Part shown: piece by piece, positions 26,506 to 39,165 of the stretch
How the letters are laid out: each line of letters starts with the position of its first letter
How positions within the stretch are numbered: the first letter of the stretch is position 1
From: Cloeon dipterum
Taxonomy: Eukaryota; Arthropoda; Insecta; Ephemeroptera; Baetidae
Assembly: GCF_949628265.1 (NCBI RefSeq)
Contig: NC_088789.1
Span: forward strand, 1,612,001 to 1,676,000
Reading direction: 5' to 3'
Length of the DNA: 64,000 nucleotides
Translations under genes and position numbers: made by a program
Notes under the pieces: model-generated
What the model was told of the DNA's origin: nothing
Database searches by the model: none
What the model saw: the letters and a program-made list of their open reading frames with translations, nothing else

Positions 26506-26961
26506 TTGCACCTCTAAATCTCGAGTTCTAAGCATCTCAATAGCAAAAACTAACTACCGTTGGACTCGTATTGACCTCCCCTGACTAGCTGAGGGGTTTA
26601 GGGATGCTTACCCTCCACCCCTAAGGTGCTGTACTTCAATTCCTCCTCGAAAAAAGTGAAATATTTTATTATTCTGGATTTTTGTATTAATTATTTGCAT
26701 TTTTATTTTTAAAAATATTTTTAGATTTTAGTGTTTAAAGAAGGGATAGGGCAGGGCAAGGGGGTAATTTAGAGCGAGTTTAAAACAATTTAAAAAATTA
26801 AGCCGAGAGGAATTTTTTATCGAAATTGAAGGAATGGGGATGAAAGGGGATGTGGGTAAGCACCTCTTAAACATTTTGCCTGTTTAGTGGATGTTGAGAC
26901 GAGTCTAACGAGAGTTAGTTTGTGCAATTCTGACGGTTAGAACCCGAAATTTGGAGGTGCA
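26506..26961. repeat. Family G foldback, copy 2
   Basis: Arms start TTGCACCTCTAAATCTCG and end CGAAATTTGGAGGTGCAA, with internal matches to copy 1 (ACTAAC, GACTCGT, GGTTTAG). It lies only 55 bp from copy 1. Confidence 0.55.
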
Positions 26962-27949
26962 AAAAATCTAACAATTTCATTTTTTTTTTGTAATTTTTGA
27001 AGTGGGAATTTCTCGCAAAATATGTACCACAATGCTGTTTTTTGCGCATTGAAAAATTGGCGAACCCTGAATTCCAATCAATTAAACCAATCTGAGTTCT
27101 TTCAATCCCAAATGAGGAAAAGGCTAAAGAAGGAAATGCAGTCAAAGAGAGGATTTCAAAGCCAAAAGTGCTGCATTCAATTTCAGTTGCTGCCTCATTG
27201 TGCCCCCATTCCGTATTCTTTATTTTTTCCGAGTTTCAAATTGCCTTGACGACCGTGCACGGGGTAATTGTGCTCTGGAAGAGAGGAAGCGCGGCGGCTT
27301 TAACAAATTGCCACCGCCAGACTCTCTTGAGAAGAGACTTCTTGCGACGTTCGCTCGCGCTTTTCTCATCAAACGCTTGTCTTTTCGCGTAAAAAGCGTA
27401 ATGAACCCATTGTCGCCGCGGAGCAAATGGCCGCCTTTGTCATTTCAATGTTCGTTCGTTCGTTCGCGTGAACACCGACGAGAAGCCACTGACCAGACAA
27501 GTAGGAAATTACATCATTCTCACTGTCAGTGTCTGCATGCGCGCGGTGAAATATTCCCAAATCACCGCTCGACGCGCGAGAACAGCACAAACCTGTCATT
27601 CAAATCTCCCCCGTCAATTGAAATGTCTCGCGAAAACGCGTGAAGGGAATCAAGCCTTTTTTATCCCGACTGTGTGAGTTTGTGAGTTTGGAACCGTGCG
27701 AATTATACACGAATTACCGATGGACGCAGACAGTGCCAGGAATTCACTTCTCACAAACCTCATCATTCATGTTTTTGCCGAGCATCCGCCAAATCACGGT
27801 GAAAGAGCATTTGTTCAAATATTGGGTCCAATTTGACTGACGCCAATCGCGCGCTCTCACAAAATGAGATTTTTAAGGCACAGCCAATCATTGTGCAAAT
27901 AATAACAGTGAAATTTACCAGTTTTATTCGTGGAGTACAGGAAAAGTTC
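26962..27949. other. Intergenic stretch
   Basis: Open frames here (up to 147 codons near 27200-27643) show no recognisable domain or splice logic. I do not call a gene. Confidence 0.3.
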
Positions 27950-28320
27950 TTAAAAAGACATTCTTTGACGAAGCTTCTGAGCACACCAATCGATTCTTGA
28001 GGGTCAAATTAGGTTAAGTTGACATTTTTTCCTTCCATAATGTCCAGCGCGGCGTGTGAACTTTTTTCCCGCCAAAACAATATAAGCTGCGCGTGCGTCA
28101 GAGCTGGCTTGATCTGACAAAGAAGTAATTTGTACAGGTGGTTTCTCTGCAATTGCTCAAACCAGCTCTCACGCATGCGCAGTGTTTTGGCGGGGAAAAG
28201 TTCTACTTGTGCTACGCACGTCGCTCTAGACATGTTGGTCGGAAAAATATCCACTTTACCTAATTCGACCCTCAAGAATCGATCGGTGTGCTTAGAAACT
28301 TCGTCAAAGACGGTCTTTAA
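27950..28320. repeat. Repeat family B foldback, copy 2
   Basis: Ends TTAAAAAGACATTCTTTGAC and GTCAAAGACGGTCTTTAA. E2F-type sites at 28065-28077 (perfect) and 28185-28198 (one extra G); CGCATGCGC near 28172-28180. Confidence 0.75.
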
Positions 28321-29314
28321 CCGCTCTGAAATGATGAAAGGGTGGCACATATATTATACAATGCCCTTCATGTCGGACTCATCCTGGTGGATTATTATTT
28401 TTGGCGTTTCCCTGCTGGCAGATTTTTGCGAAACGTGTGCGAGGCGCAAAAAGAGGATCTAGCCGCGGCGAGTTATTTACAAAGATCTCTGGCTAAGTGG
28501 GACGTCGGACAGGCAAAAATATTTTGGCCTTCACACTGGGCGACACAATAAGTACTCACTTATCCTTTTACATTATTTACTTTCAACTCGCCAGCCGTGA
28601 TGCGGACCAAGCCAGCGAGTGTGTGTGTGTGTATTTTATATGGTTTGAGAATTATAAAAAAATTATTTATGATACAATAAGAATAATAAAAGGTGTCTGG
28701 CACCTCTTTAAAATGTTCGAGTGCGGATGAACACCTTTCAAAAGTTTGTGCAAGTCACCGCTCGCAGGCTTCGTTCGGCGCGGCTGTGTCGAGAGCCAAG
28801 AGTGCGTATGAAATCATTAGGATATCTGTGAAAGACCTCCTTAAATAAACTGTTGTCTGCATGACTGGATGAATTAAATTTATAACACACACACACACAC
28901 ACTCACACACTGCAGCCCAATCTCAGCACGTAGATTTTTGTATTCAGCGTTTATTTTGTTGTTCCTGCTGCCGCGCGACTCATCTCCCTCTCGCTTTCAA
29001 CACTTTTTGCCTCTTCTCAAGCGCTGTTTTCGGTAATACCCTCAAGCACCCTGACCAATGCAGAAAACGGCTGTGTGCGCCATGGAGGCGAAATAAAAGT
29101 AAAAGCTGTAGGGCCGAGAATTTGAATCGAGCACGCTAAAATTCCAGCCAGAGGGAAAAACGCAGGATTTTTAAATAAAATAAGGGATTTTCAGCATATA
29201 TTTTTATTTCTCACAGGTTATGCTAATTCAATTTTTGTGATTGTGTGAATAGAATCGATAATTTTTATATCAGGACTTTTTCAAGTAATATTATTTTTAG
29301 CTACTACTTAAGTA
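28321..29314. other. Intergenic stretch with GT and AC microsatellites
   Basis: (GT)7 at 28619-28632 and (AC)9 at 28885-28902. No gene seen. Confidence 0.35.
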
Positions 29315-29720
29315 ACTCACCAGTTGCGTAAGCCGTTACTTAGTGTTCGAAACAGTCAATAGATGGCGCCAGCGGTTTCTTGCGATTTTAATGAACTTGT
29401 GCTGCAATTTAAGAATCAGTGCTGCTGCTGTGCAGTCTGCTCCTGGAATTATTCTTTAGACGTGCTGAAAACAAAAATCAGTCCAGCCATTCGCCGTAGA
29501 AACGTCGGAAAATATTTTTTATTTAAAAAAAATTAGTGGTTTTCCCGATTCTACGGCGATTGGCTTAACCGATTTTGGTTTTCAGAACGTCAAAATAAAG
29601 CATATTACGTGAAGAACCCACAGAAGCAGGACTGAGTCTAAAATCGCAGCGCAAATGCCTTAAAATTAAATTTATTACAGAAGTATACGGTGGCGTTGTT
29701 GCCGGCTTCAAACACTAAGA
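29315..29720. repeat. Repeat family A, copy 2
   Basis: Left end CTCACCAGTTGCGTAAGCC, then TCAATAGATGGCGCC (core 29361-29370), the palindromic TTCGCCGTAGAA...TTCTACGGCGA core, and a right end with GCCGGCTTCAAACACTAA. Confidence 0.7.
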
Positions 29721-31939
29721 TCTAGATCAACCCCTGCAAAAATAAAAAAAATTGAAAGTATTTGTATATGTGTCATGAAAAATAATCTCCAGAAATTGTT
29801 CAAATAAAAATCAGATGATTTATATGAGTCTGAAAATCATCCTTCCAGTCCCAGACAGGCACAAAGCAATTTGTCAGGTTCCATTTCTGTTCTGCGCCTC
29901 TCATTTAGAAAAGCATGCGCCCAAAGTAAATACGTATCATTGAGCGTAATTGCAACAAAGCGAGATCCTCTGCTCAGAATCACATAATGAGCGGTTACAC
30001 GTGCCGTACAGCCTCTGGAATGATAGCAAGGAGCAGATTTGATGAAAATGACAGTGTTTGGCTGCGCGATGATTTTTTGCTTCTCTCTCTCACTCTGTCT
30101 CTCGGCGGCGGCACAGCCAGGTGAATTTATTTATTCCTCTCACACTCACGTCCATCATAATAGTGTATCATTGTGAGAGGTGGGATGGCAAGCGCAGCCA
30201 GCTCAAAATGCGTATCTCTGCCGGCGCAATTATGGCGGTCGAGGCGGTCGGTCATTTTATTTAATCATAGCCTTTTAGCGAAATTACACATCACAGTGGC
30301 AAACAATAAAGCAGGTGATTTTATTTATCTTTCTCCGCCTCGAACCGCGCACTGTTTACTTAGCGGATGGGAACCCTTTTTTGCATTTGAATTAGGATTT
30401 AATCATTTAAAGAGACAAATTTACTATTGCAATTTCTTAACGACCGTTTTTATCAAAGTTTCTGAGCACGCCATTCTTGAGGATGGGTTTAAATTGAAAA
30501 AAAAAACAATAGAAACTAGTCGAAATGAACTCAATTTCACAATTCCGAAATTAATTGAAAACAATATTTTTATATTATATGAATTAAAATAATTAAGAAT
30601 TCAATAAACATTAAAACAAAAATTAAACATTCTTGAAAATTAATTTTGCTGTCTTGCATTAAACGCTGTTATTAGTACCAAGTGTTCAAAATCATCCAAA
30701 TATATTTGGGCAGTGCTTATTGTGCTGCTTAAAAAGGTAAAGATAAAAATACGTATAGTAATTGGTCGGACGAAAATAGAAGTAGGGACCTTTACATTTG
30801 GCAGGTAAAAGTATATTATTGATGTAGACTAAAGGGCCAAAACACTGCTACTGCTCAGCACAAATTCTTATTTTTCACAATGAAACAAAATTGTATTTAA
30901 TTAGATTTTTTTAGTATCATTTTTAAGAAAGATTTTGACAACTTGAAAACAAACCTTTTAAAGATCATATTTTAAATTTCCACCTGCAGTTTGAAAGAAT
31001 ATGCTCAACCTTCAAATCACACCCTTTCACCTGAGTCTCGAGTGATAAAGCCGGACAGTTTCCACGAAGCGAGCAACACCTATAAGCATCATCAGCGAGC
31101 ACACTCGGGGCCGACAGGCCATTATCAAAACGGCACGTCGCGCAAATAACGTACACATTTGAATAAAACAAACAATACATCATCAGCCGTGAGCTTCCCC
31201 GGCCGAGCGAGGTCGGAGGTCGCGGCGGCGGCGGCGGGCGCGAGATCATCCAATCCGGCAATTTATTGAGCCGAAAATGGCTCATTCTCGCGCGAAAGAG
31301 GCCGGGGCGCGACTCGCATAACACTTGGGAGCGCGCGCCGGCCGCCGATGCCGATTGTTCTCGGCTGTAATAAGTTTTGCGTGTAGCTTTTCTGACGCAT
31401 TGTGTCACAAATCTATCATATTGTCTGGAGAGTGCCACCCCCAACCGCGCGCAACACACAACACACACATCTCGGGGCCGCGCGCGCGGGCAATAAAAAG
31501 GCAGCCGGGGCCATTTTTATACATTGGGCAGTTCCATGTGTCATACTCGCAACGGCTCCTAATCGATCATGTTCCAAACCAAACTTGTTACTTCTTCTTC
31601 TGCAGTCACTCTCGCTCTCTCACTCCTCGGATCTGGGCCCCAGAGACCAGAGACGCGATACACAAAAAAAGAAACCAACACAACACACATTCACTCGCTT
31701 CTCCTTTCTATTTGTGTTCTCATGATGTGCTCATGAATATACATAATGCTACGAACACACGAGTACAAGAAGAGCTAGGCCAGCAAGGATCAAATGGGAT
31801 GACGAATAATTGTTTCTCTCCTCTCTCCCATAGTGCGTCAATTTTTCACACCGTGAGATGGTGTTAAAATTGCTTTTGAAATATGAAGCCCGATTAAAAA
31901 CATTTTAAATATTACACCATGCTTGAGAATTTATTTTAG
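29721..31939. other. Intergenic stretch
   Basis: GC-rich, CGG-repeat-bearing patch near 31190-31330 next to AT-rich DNA. Open frames in the patch (for example 30965-31468 and 31325-31867) follow base composition and carry no domain. Confidence 0.3.
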
Positions 31940-32272
31940 TAAAGTGACTGCAAGTTCTTCCAACAATAGATGGCGCCACCTTATACTTTCGATTTTAAGA
32001 TTCAATACTGCTGCTCTGCATTCTGCTTCTAGAATTATTTCTTTAGACTTGCTGAACACCAAAATCAGTCCAGCCATTCGCCGTAAAAACGTCGTAAAAT
32101 ATTTATTATTTCAAAATATAGCGATTTTCCCGATTCTACGGCGATTGGCTTAACCGATTTTTGTTTTCAGCACGTCAAAAGAAAACATATTATTAAGTGA
32201 AGAATGCACAGTGCCTTAAAATCGAATGTTTACGGTGGCACCATCTGTTGGCAGCTTACGCAACAGGTGAAT
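31940..32272. repeat. Repeat family A, copy 3
   Basis: CAATAGATGGCGCC near the left end (core 31968-31977) and the inverse GGCACCATCTGTTGG near the right end (32237-32251), followed by the inverted terminus CTTACGCAACAGGTGAATT. Confidence 0.7.
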
Positions 32273-33909
32273 TTTGTGTAATTTTCAAATGGCCCTAACA
32301 ATAAGAGAAATCTTATCTTTTATTAATCTTGCTAGTGATTTCGGCCAAAACAAGTCCATTATTTCGCAACAACTAGTTTCCCCGTCATTTTTATTGAATA
32401 GATAGTGTCAAGAAGAGTCGATGGTCAAAGATGGTACGCAAAGATGGTCAATAAGTGTTACAAAATATTGAAGAAACTTTTGAGTTGCTTTGCAGCCCTG
32501 TATCCATTCACATAATGGCGTAATTCAGAGTGTCAATGGCGGGACGAATTCATTAGAAGAACCCAGTGCGGGGGCAGTAACACGAGCTAGTCTATTTCTG
32601 GACTGTGCTTTCTTCAATGAGGCCCATCTTATTGGGAAATGGGGTTTCCACAAGTTGTTCGTTAGCTGCAGGGGGTTACCCATCTCGAAAGGGATATAAA
32701 CCGATAGAAAAACGTCTCATTGCAACAACTGATTAAGTTTTATTATAATTCAGTATTGCCCTCATTTTTCCTCATAAAATTGACCTTTTTATTCGAAAAA
32801 TAAGTTTTTTTAATTGCATTATTTGCAGAAATATTTTAATTTAACCACTTGAAAGATGAAGTGTAAATCAAATCTAACTCATATTTAGTTTACTTATCGT
32901 GATGGTAAACTCTTTATTGAGAAATAAAATAAGATTTCAAGTAAATGAGACAGTCCTCACCATTTGCAGATGAATTTTTTCCATCATTCCGGTTCCTAAT
33001 ACCTAATTGTCTGCGGTGAGCAATTCAAATGAAATTAGGAGAAATTAGCCGAGTTTCCGCAAACGCTATTCATTGCTCACACTGGCCACAATTCATTTGG
33101 TTTCAGACGAATGCTCGCAGAGTGTGCGGACGCATGAAAGGCGAGCAGTTCCCCAGGGTAAGCGAATGATAGGACGTGCAAAGAAGTAAAGAGGTAAAAC
33201 ACAACACACACACTAGAAGGCTGCTGACAAAAAGCGTGGCCGAAAAGAGGAAGCACACACATGCACAAAATCCCCCGGTTTGTGTGCTCACCGCGAGACG
33301 CCCGGTTTTTCTTGCTGAATAAATTAGTCTGGCTCGCACAAAAGACCAGGTTCAACAAAAGATGTGTTCCACTTGCAGAATTAGTCATACAAAAGAGAAA
33401 TCGAGAGATTTATTGCTCACACTGGGGCTTATTTTACCTTTACTGCTGCCTGATTGTCATCCTTGAATGTGTTCTTCCCCCTTTTATTTGCCCAGGCACC
33501 GGCTGCGAGAGAGAAAGAGGCGCTGCAGCGCGACAACCTGTGCCTTCCAGCGTTTTTAAGCGCGTCCTTGAGCGGTCGGCGCGGCAACGTCTGTGATGCG
33601 AACTTTAAGGGCTGTAAATCAATGGCCCATTTTTGTAAACAAACGCACTTCTTTCTTCAGCCGCAGGTGCTGGCCGGCCTATGGAGCGGAAAGTCTCTTT
33701 TGAGTTTCAACACTTTGTCATTGAAAAAAGGTTCAAAGTGCACTAGCCTCGTAGCCTCCCTTATAACTGTTTGTGCTGTTGTAAACGCGCCAAACCTCTT
33801 GCTAGCTCGAGCTTTTAGGATGTTTTGTCCTCCCATAATATGAATTTAATGTATAATTTTCATTTAGTGATGCAGAAATTATCACAAATTATGTACAGGA
33901 TGAAAAGAA
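32273..33909. other. Intergenic stretch
   Basis: A small family C fragment (about 32916-32975, minus strand) and a 14-bp direct repeat ATTGCTCACACTGG (near 33072 and 33412). No gene seen. Confidence 0.35.
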
Positions 33910-34313
33910 TTAAAGAACGTCTTTGACGCAGTTTCTGAGCACACCAATCGATTCTTGAAGTTCGAATTAGGTAAAGTGGATATTTTTTCCAACCAAAAAG
34001 TCAAGAGCGACGCGTGAACTTTTTTCCCGCTAAAACAATTTGAATGCGAAAAGTGCGCATGCGTCAGAGCTGGTTTGAGCACTTGCAGCAGAGAGACCGC
34101 CTGCACGAATGAATTCTTTGTCAGATCCAGCCAGCTCTGACGCATGCGCACTTCTCGCATTCAAATTGTTTTGGCGGGAAAAAATTATACTTGCGCTACG
34201 CAGCCTACGCACGTCGCGATGGACTTTTTGGAGGGAAAAATATCCACTTTACCTAATTCGACCCTCAAGAATCGATTGGTGTGCTCAGAAACTTCATCAA
34301 AGATAGTCTTTAA
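33910..34313. repeat. Repeat family B foldback, copy 3
   Basis: Ends TTAAAGAACGTCTTTGACGC and CATCAAAGATAGTCTTTAA. The inner arms GCGCATGCGTCAGAGCTGG and its inverse are almost perfect. The right E2F-type site is intact (34169-34181); the left one has one change (34023-34035, CCGCTAAAA). Confidence 0.75.
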
Positions 34314-36096
34314 AAAAAGTAAAGTGTTATTTCACTCACATTGAAATTTATTCACTGAAAAGGGAGTCAAAAACTCTACAATTTTGACATGATTAAGATA
34401 TTTTAAAAGTTGCGAAATTAAATAATCAAATTTCCAGCTGGCTTTCAGTTTATAAGAAAAATTGAGTTATATCATTAATAATAAAAATCAACTTTATATC
34501 TATGAAAATGACAATAAATCAAGCTAAAACCAATAGCATATCGACCAAAAAAGTCGAAAAAACGGCTTAAATCTAGGAGCACAGGAGAATCAATGTTCCT
34601 ATGATAATTAGACAAAACATTGATGGTTTAAAATTACAGGCAAGTGATAATCTTCTTCAAATAATTGATTAATGTCTCAGGTATCCTTCCGCCTTAATTT
34701 ACGAACGAGCAATCACTTTTAAAACTTAATGTTTCGTGATAATTGCCGAGGAATTCAAGCCGCTCGTAAACGCATAGTATTTAAAACAGAGCTTTCCATA
34801 TTTACAACCACTGATAAGCTATCTGTGGGCTATAAAAGTGATGCAGTGACTGTATTTCGGTCAATAAAAATGTCTCCGCGGTGATTAGCCGCCCTGGGCC
34901 GCTTTTTCAGGGCTGTGCAGGTAGCAGCGCTGTTGCGGGGACCTCCCACATGAGCTGGCAAACACACAAGAAACACACACATGGGAAACACGCGTGATTT
35001 ATTGTTAAGGAACGTGAGAACTCAAGCATCTCTCTCCAAAGAAATTCTTCGTGGTATATATTATATAAATGTAATGTTGTTGCAGCCAGCAAGCACTGTC
35101 GGCTTTATTATCTACGTTCACAATTCCTGTCTTATTGCGATCTGCGAGCAATCCTTTGGGAAATCTTTTTTTTTTTTTTTTGACGGAAAAAAAGATGGAT
35201 CGATCATTGCGGCAGCTGTTCGCTAATTGAAAAGGGTCGGAAATTCAACGCATACTGACCCCGCAGATTTACTGGAAATCACTTATGATTTATGAGGGGT
35301 TTCCTTTTCACAATTGTCATCGTCTGCCTCCATTATTTAATTTACCACACCATGCAGGAAATGATTTCAATTCAAATAAGATCGATCGATTTTTTCCTTA
35401 GGGGATTGACCATTGGGGAGTGAATATCTTTTCATGCGCTTTTCATAATTTGCTGATTTTCAACGCAAAATGTGAGTGCAGAACCGAGATAGCTTTAAAA
35501 TTGAAGTTCATACATCAGTCGTAAAACATTCCTTTCTCAAAACTAATATTAATTTGTGCTGCTAACAATAAGTGAAAACGAAATTTGGGTAATTTTTCTT
35601 CTTCTTGTGTTAGAATATTTTTTGTATAACATGAAAATATAAAAATTAATTGAATACAAAATAGCAAAATTAAATAAGTATTCGATTTAGTAAGACATCG
35701 ATTATAGATTGAAAAAGACAAGTTTCGTACAATATTATAAAAAATGCATATAAAAATTATGCAAAATTTATCTCTTAGGTCTATAAAAGTAAATATTTAT
35801 GGACCTTAATTCTTGTGTTGTATTCATAAATTCAGCATGCAAATGAAAAAGCAAAAAAAACAATTCAACTTTTTCAAAGTCCAATAATAAAAAAAAAATG
35901 TCTGAGAGTTTTGTGGAGAGTGTAAAGAAACTCTTGTTCCATCATTGTGTTTTAAGACACATTTGAATTTCATTGCCGATATTGAATTTGAACTTGAAGT
36001 GTTAGACATAGCAATTATTGTAAACATCTCAAAATTAATTCAACAAAAAAGAATTTTGAATTAAAATTTATTTCAAAAAATGGCAAAAACTACAGG
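34314..36096. other. Intergenic AT-rich stretch
   Basis: A poly(T) run lies near 35165-35180. Nothing else recognised. Confidence 0.3.
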
Positions 36097-36470
36097 TTGT
36101 TGTTTGGCACCAATTTCGAATGTTTTGAATAGTTCACAAAATAAAGAACGTTAAAACCAAATTCTCGAGAAGACGCGGCTCATTTCTACCCTGAGTTGCA
36201 CTTATAGAGGGGAGAGATCAGCAGACTCTCGGTCGACTCGTAGCAGTCGGCTGCAGTGAGCACAGGTCGGTGCGTTTGCTACACTTAGGTGTTTGCCCGG
36301 TGATACGACTCAGTGGTACCCTGAGTTGTGCAATAAAGGCAAAACACCACCACTAAAACTGGTTGGCTGGTTCCTCTTGCTCACTGCCTTGCTGTGAAGA
36401 TTCACCCTGGGCTTTAAAGTGGAGTTATGGCTCTACTTACGACTGATACAGGGTGAATCAACAGAGGGGC
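36097..36470 (+). mobile_element. Possible solo LTR or other repeat
   Basis: An isolated, GC-richer block in AT-rich DNA with TATAGAGG, an AATAAA (near 36331), a repeated ACCCTGAGTTG (36190, 36319) and inverted GATTCACCCTG/CAGGGTGAATC at its right part (36401-36411, 36457-36467). These resemble LTR promoter and poly(A) features, but no clear target duplication or second copy is seen. Confidence 0.25.
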
Positions 36471-38772
36471 CAGTTTCAACCTTTTGTTTTTTTTTCGATC
36501 TTCTTGTTTTAATGTCTTTTTAATAATTTGAGGATGTTTATTATTTATTTTCTTGAATGTGTGCGAAATCGAGTAGAATGTACCCTAAAATTTGATTTTG
36601 TACAAAAGGCATTATTTAATTCCTTTAAATTCTATGCTCTGCGATTTTCAAGTCAAATTAGAGTGGTTTATCGCTTTTTTATGCGACATTTGATGGATAG
36701 TAGAGGAAAATGAGCCTGGGAAGTGGCAAAATGTGCGTCTTTTCCTTATCATTAATGTTCATCGGCTTGAAAAATGTCGTGGGCAGCGAAAGACACACAG
36801 CACGTTATTTTGGATGGTCGGTCAGCAGGGAATTATTTGTTACATTATATTAAATTTGTCAGTCAGTGGGGCACGCTTTTAATTTTTACTGCGGCTGGTT
36901 GAAAGCGAAAGTCGCCGGTTTTATTGACAAATTTGAAAACGTTTCCTGCTCTCGCGCGAGCATAAATTGTCGGGTTTACGAGGCCGGATTTGTCACGCCG
37001 CGCTCGCGCAGTCAAAGGTTGGCCTTTTTACGGCGCGGCGGCGGCGGCAGAGGAGCCGAGAATATACATATATATAATATCAACTCATTTCATCTCGCGC
37101 GCGGTCGCACGCATTTTTGATGGCGCGCCTCCTTTTCATCTAATCCAAAAATGTTAGCCAGCAGTCAAGGTAGCTGCCGGGACATTAAGCAAGACAGATC
37201 ACCCAACGAGAAAATCAAAGATGCGCGCGCGTGCAGCCAAAGGGTTGCTTTTGCTGCTTCTTTCCATCGCGCGCAGCCGAACCCGTCTCATAATCGTAAT
37301 TTCTGGTTTAGCACTGCGGTAAAAGGGGAATTATTAAATTATGAATAGAGCAGACAACCTTTTTATTATATGCTCCTTTCAAAAAATGACAGAAAAGCCG
37401 CCGAGCGCGCGGCACCGATTTCCTTTTTCAGCCTGCCACGAGATATTTTCCTCGACCTTTTTGTGTTTTGCGACATTCGTGTGGGATTTGGCCTCTCAGA
37501 CAGAAACATTCTATACCAAAGGATTTCACCAGTCGGAGAAACTAAATACGCATTTTTCTAGGGTATATAGTGACAACCGCAATCAAAATTGAGACGAGCT
37601 TCACAAAAGAGATCACCGATTAAATCAGGTACTTATTTGTCAAGATATTTTCGGTTCGGCGAAGCGAAAAGTATCCCCTGCTGTAAATAACACTTCTTGC
37701 TAAGCTGCGAACAAACAGCAGTTTTGTAACCTTTTGTAAACAAATAGCATTTCTGTTGAAATAGAGAGATATCTTCCTAAGTGCCAAAATGTTTTCAACG
37801 ATTTCTGAGCGTTAGAACGTGAATGGAAATGAATTAATAGTTTTTATTGGCAAAGTGCAATGAGCAATGAAACAAATGTTATGGAAGTCTCAGCCAGCCG
37901 CACCAGCCGCTTAAGCTAATAAAACCCGCGCTGGACGCCTGCCAACACGTACAAATGTGCCTGAGAAAAATTGTTGTCTGTTACTTTAAACATTTTGTCA
38001 GCGGCTGAGATTCAGATAAAACTTAAATTTCACTGAAATCGTATATCCTGTAGTGATGATTCAACAAATTTGTACCATTATTTTACTAATCTGAACTGAA
38101 TAAAAATTGCCTTTCCAATCAAATCAATAAATAACAAAATAATTTTAATGCCAAGAAAATTTCTAGTGAAATTTTCCCTAATTCCAATGAGAACGGATTC
38201 TGTAATCTTTAGCCATTCAAGCAATAATAAAAAACGTCTGATATGAAGCTGAAAATTTACGAAAAAATTAAAATTGATTAATTCAATATAACATTAAAAA
38301 TATTTTTTTACATCAAAACACCGGCTTTATTGAGAAATTCAGCATTAGTTTCTAACTTATTTTCCTGGGAGCACGTACACAACGTGAAATGTTAGTTTTT
38401 TTAATTTACTTTATACTCTACCTCTATACATACCGATCTAAAAAATACTGCTCTTAAAAATAAATGGAAATTTTGTTCCATAAAAACCACATATCAGTAA
38501 AAAAATTCATGTTTTGTTTTCGCACTTTCAAGAAAAATATTTGTCACAATTTAACAATACCAAAATACAATTATTTAATTATAGGAAAAATGATAGCATT
38601 GATTTGGAGAATGAATGTTAATAAATACACGTAAATGAAAAATTTAAATTTATTTTTTTAAGAATTCTACTTTTATGGGACCATTTCAAATTGTTGGTAA
38701 TAACATCTCAGAAGATATCCTATTAAAATTCTAAGTAAAATGAAAAATAACGAAAAATTCAAGTAATTTTCC
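36471..38772. other. Intergenic stretch
   Basis: GC-rich CGG patch near 37030-37050. No gene seen. Confidence 0.3.
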
Positions 38773-39165
38773 AATTCACCAGTGTTTTAAAACCACCAAC
38801 AGATGGCACCACCGTATATTTTCGTAATGAATTTAATTTTTAGGCATTTCCGCTACAATTTCAGACCCAATCCTGTCTATGATCATTCTTCACTTAATAT
38901 GCTTTCTTTTGACGTGCTAAAAACCAAAATCAGTAAAGCCAATCATACCGTAGAATCGTGAAAACCACTATTTCTTTTAATCCAAAAAATATTTTCCGAC
39001 GCATCTACGGCGAATGGCTGGACTGATTTTTGTTTTCAGCACGTCTAAAGAAATAATTTTAGAAGCAGAATATGCACAGCAGCAGGATTGAGTCTTAAAT
39101 CGCAGCGAAAAGCTCATTAAAATCGAAAGACACCACTGGCGGCTTCGAACACTAAACTGGTGAAT
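38773..39165. repeat. Repeat family A, copy 4 (most complete)
   Basis: The 393-bp element has perfect 11-bp inverted ends AATTCACCAGT/ACTGGTGAATT. It contains CCAACAGATGGCACC (core 38801-38810) and an internal inverted pair around TTCTACGGCGA-type sequence. This copy defines the family ends. Confidence 0.75.

Noticed and set aside
27200..27643. 147-codon open frame in the gene desert
   Set aside because: No domain, no splice partner and a composition like the surrounding DNA.
28009..28462. Open frames across family B elements here and at 33.9-34.3 kb
   Set aside because: They read through foldback repeat arms, occur on both strands and contain no transposase motif.
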